Of a DNA stretch of 64,000 nt, positions 63,254-64,000 are shown piece by piece; positions within the stretch are counted from its first letter, which is position 1; each line of letters starts with the position of its first letter. A program made the translations under genes and the position numbers. The stretch covers positions 1 through 64,000 of the forward strand of contig JBCCGK010000050.1 in assembly GCA_039029315.1 (NCBI GenBank). The letters run 5' to 3'. Below the pieces are notes generated by a model. It was not told where the DNA came from and did no database searches. It saw nothing but the letters and a program-made list of their open reading frames with translations. Origin of the DNA: JBCCCJ01 sp039029315 (GTDB lineage Bacteria > Bacteroidota > Bacteroidia > J057).

Positions 63254-64000
63254 ATGCGCTGGGTAAAATTTCTGATCACATTGGTCATAACCTTATTATG
63301 GATTGCTTTGCTGCTTTTTCCTAGCGGCGGCTTACCATTTTCTATAGGTGCCTTTTTGAGTCCTTTTCAAGGGTTTTGGCAAAATGCCGAATCTTCAGGA
63401 GTTCCTCTCTCCGATCAAACCCTGAGCCTTCCTGCTTTGTCAGAAGAGGTTCAGATTGTCTACGATCAACGACGGGTCCCCCATATTTTTGCCAACAACA
63501 CCACAGATCTCTACTATGCCCAAGGGTATATCCTGGCCCAGGATCGCTTGTGGCAAATGGAGTTTCAAGTGATTGCTGCGGCAGGTCGCTTGAGCGAATT
63601 TGTCGGACGAGGAGAGAATGATATATTCCTGAACAGAGATCGATACATGCGGCGGATTGGTCTGGGATTTGGGGCGGAACGCGCACTACAAGAGGTAATG
63701 AAGGATGCGGAAACCAAGGCTGCTATGGAGGCCTATACCGCAGGGGTCAATGATTATATCCAATCCCTTTCTGCAGCAGATCTTCCTCTTGAATACAAAC
63801 TCCTGAATTACAAACCCGAACCCTGGTCTCTCTATCGAAGCGCTCTTTTTGGAAAATATATGGCCTTTGATCTGGCGGGTGGCTCAGATGATATTGGCTA
63901 TACGCAAGCCTTGAAATTGTGGGGACGGGAAATGTTCGATATTCTCTATCCTGAATATCCTGATGAATCAACGCCCATCGTCCCAGATGACCTCAACTGG
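63254..64000 (+). CDS. Penicillin acylase family protein, 5' part (cut by window end)
   Basis: The frame is open from the ATG at 63254 to the end of the window (249 codons shown). The N-terminus is a membrane or signal segment (FLITLVITLLWIALLLFPSG). The alpha-subunit region follows with the family pattern VQIVYDQRRVPHIFANNTTD, YYAQGYILAQDRLWQMEF and RLSEFVG, then TKAAMEAYTAGVNDYI. These Ntn-hydrolases are cleaved into two chains and cut amide bonds of acyl compounds (beta-lactams, acyl-homoserine lactones). The catalytic Ser lies beyond the window. Confidence 0.92.
   Translation, partial: MRWVKFLITLVITLLWIALLLFPSGGLPFSIGAFLSPFQGFWQNAESSGVPLSDQTLSLPALSEEVQIVYDQRRVPHIFANNTTDLYYAQGYILAQDRLWQMEFQVIAAAGRLSEFVGRGENDIFLNRDRYMRRIGLGFGAERALQEVMKDAETKAAMEAYTAGVNDYIQSLSAADLPLEYKLLNYKPEPWSLYRSALFGKYMAFDLAGGSDDIGYTQALKLWGREMFDILYPEYPDESTPIVPDDLNW

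Noticed and set aside
1..64000. Genome-wide reassignment of UAG
   Set aside because: Eleven of 48 complete genes here, including dnaG, end in TAG at the expected protein ends.
1..64000. CRISPR arrays, insertion sequences or prophage
   Set aside because: I saw no regular spaced repeats, transposase or integrase, or phage structural genes.

Overview
The window is bacterial chromosome that I assign to the Bacteroidota, probably a Saprospiria- or Cytophagia-like environmental lineage. The evidence is: promoters of the form TTG-N19-TATCTTTG with few Shine-Dalgarno sites, a T9SS type A C-terminal sorting domain, 'GC-DPxAxNYN' lipoprotein repeats, a two-component regulator propeller histidine kinase, a GH3/beta-lactamase fusion, and the primase, type II topoisomerase and L32 sequences. 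There is no prophage, insertion sequence, CRISPR array or rRNA operon. I recognise 48 complete protein genes, one gene cut by the right edge, two tRNA genes and two gene remnants.

The most unusual locus is at 1063-1612 on the minus strand. Two tandem tRNA genes both carry anticodon CUA, which reads the stop codon UAG. They lie directly downstream of a small PTH2-type peptidyl-tRNA hydrolase homologue whose own third codon is an in-frame UAG. Eleven of the 48 complete genes here end in TAG, so UAG is an ordinary stop codon in this genome. The arrangement therefore looks like a dedicated amber-suppression circuit (PTH2-like gene gated by UAG plus its suppressor tRNAs), not a genetic-code change.

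Layout. 1-1.2 kb: a hypothetical gene and the tRNA pair. 1.3-9.4 kb: the PTH2-like gene, an exported Gfo/Idh/MocA oxidoreductase, a Gre-like factor, a very large sensor kinase-receiver-cyclase fusion and a flavin monooxygenase. 9.4-15.4 kb (minus): an Omp85-type barrel, a DUF547-barrel fusion and secreted or lipoprotein genes, then a cyclase gene remnant. 15.8-21.5 kb: nucleoside hydrolase, XisH/XisI, Fic protein and a thioredoxin-like lipoprotein. 21.5-25.8 kb (minus): methyltransferase, DUF72, a TspO-like membrane protein, a vWA protein and a lipoprotein. 26-41.6 kb: housekeeping genes (dnaG, SulP transporter, a two-component pair, surE-lpxB, an S9 peptidase, a HAD phosphatase, mscL, a NeuD-like acyltransferase, yceD-rpmF).

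40.4-50.4 kb holds a membrane-anchored winged-helix regulator divergent from a planctomycete-style cluster: a PSD1 cytochrome protein, a DUF1501 protein, a DUF2231/cytochrome/LRR protein, a second exported Gfo/Idh/MocA oxidoreductase and a GT-C glycosyltransferase. This set resembles periplasmic carbohydrate-degradation clusters. 50.6-64 kb: GNAT-like, Lon-substrate-domain, SH3 and lipocalin-like proteins, a propeller histidine kinase, a GH3-like/serine hydrolase fusion, parE, an A-type iron-sulfur carrier and the start of a penicillin acylase family gene.
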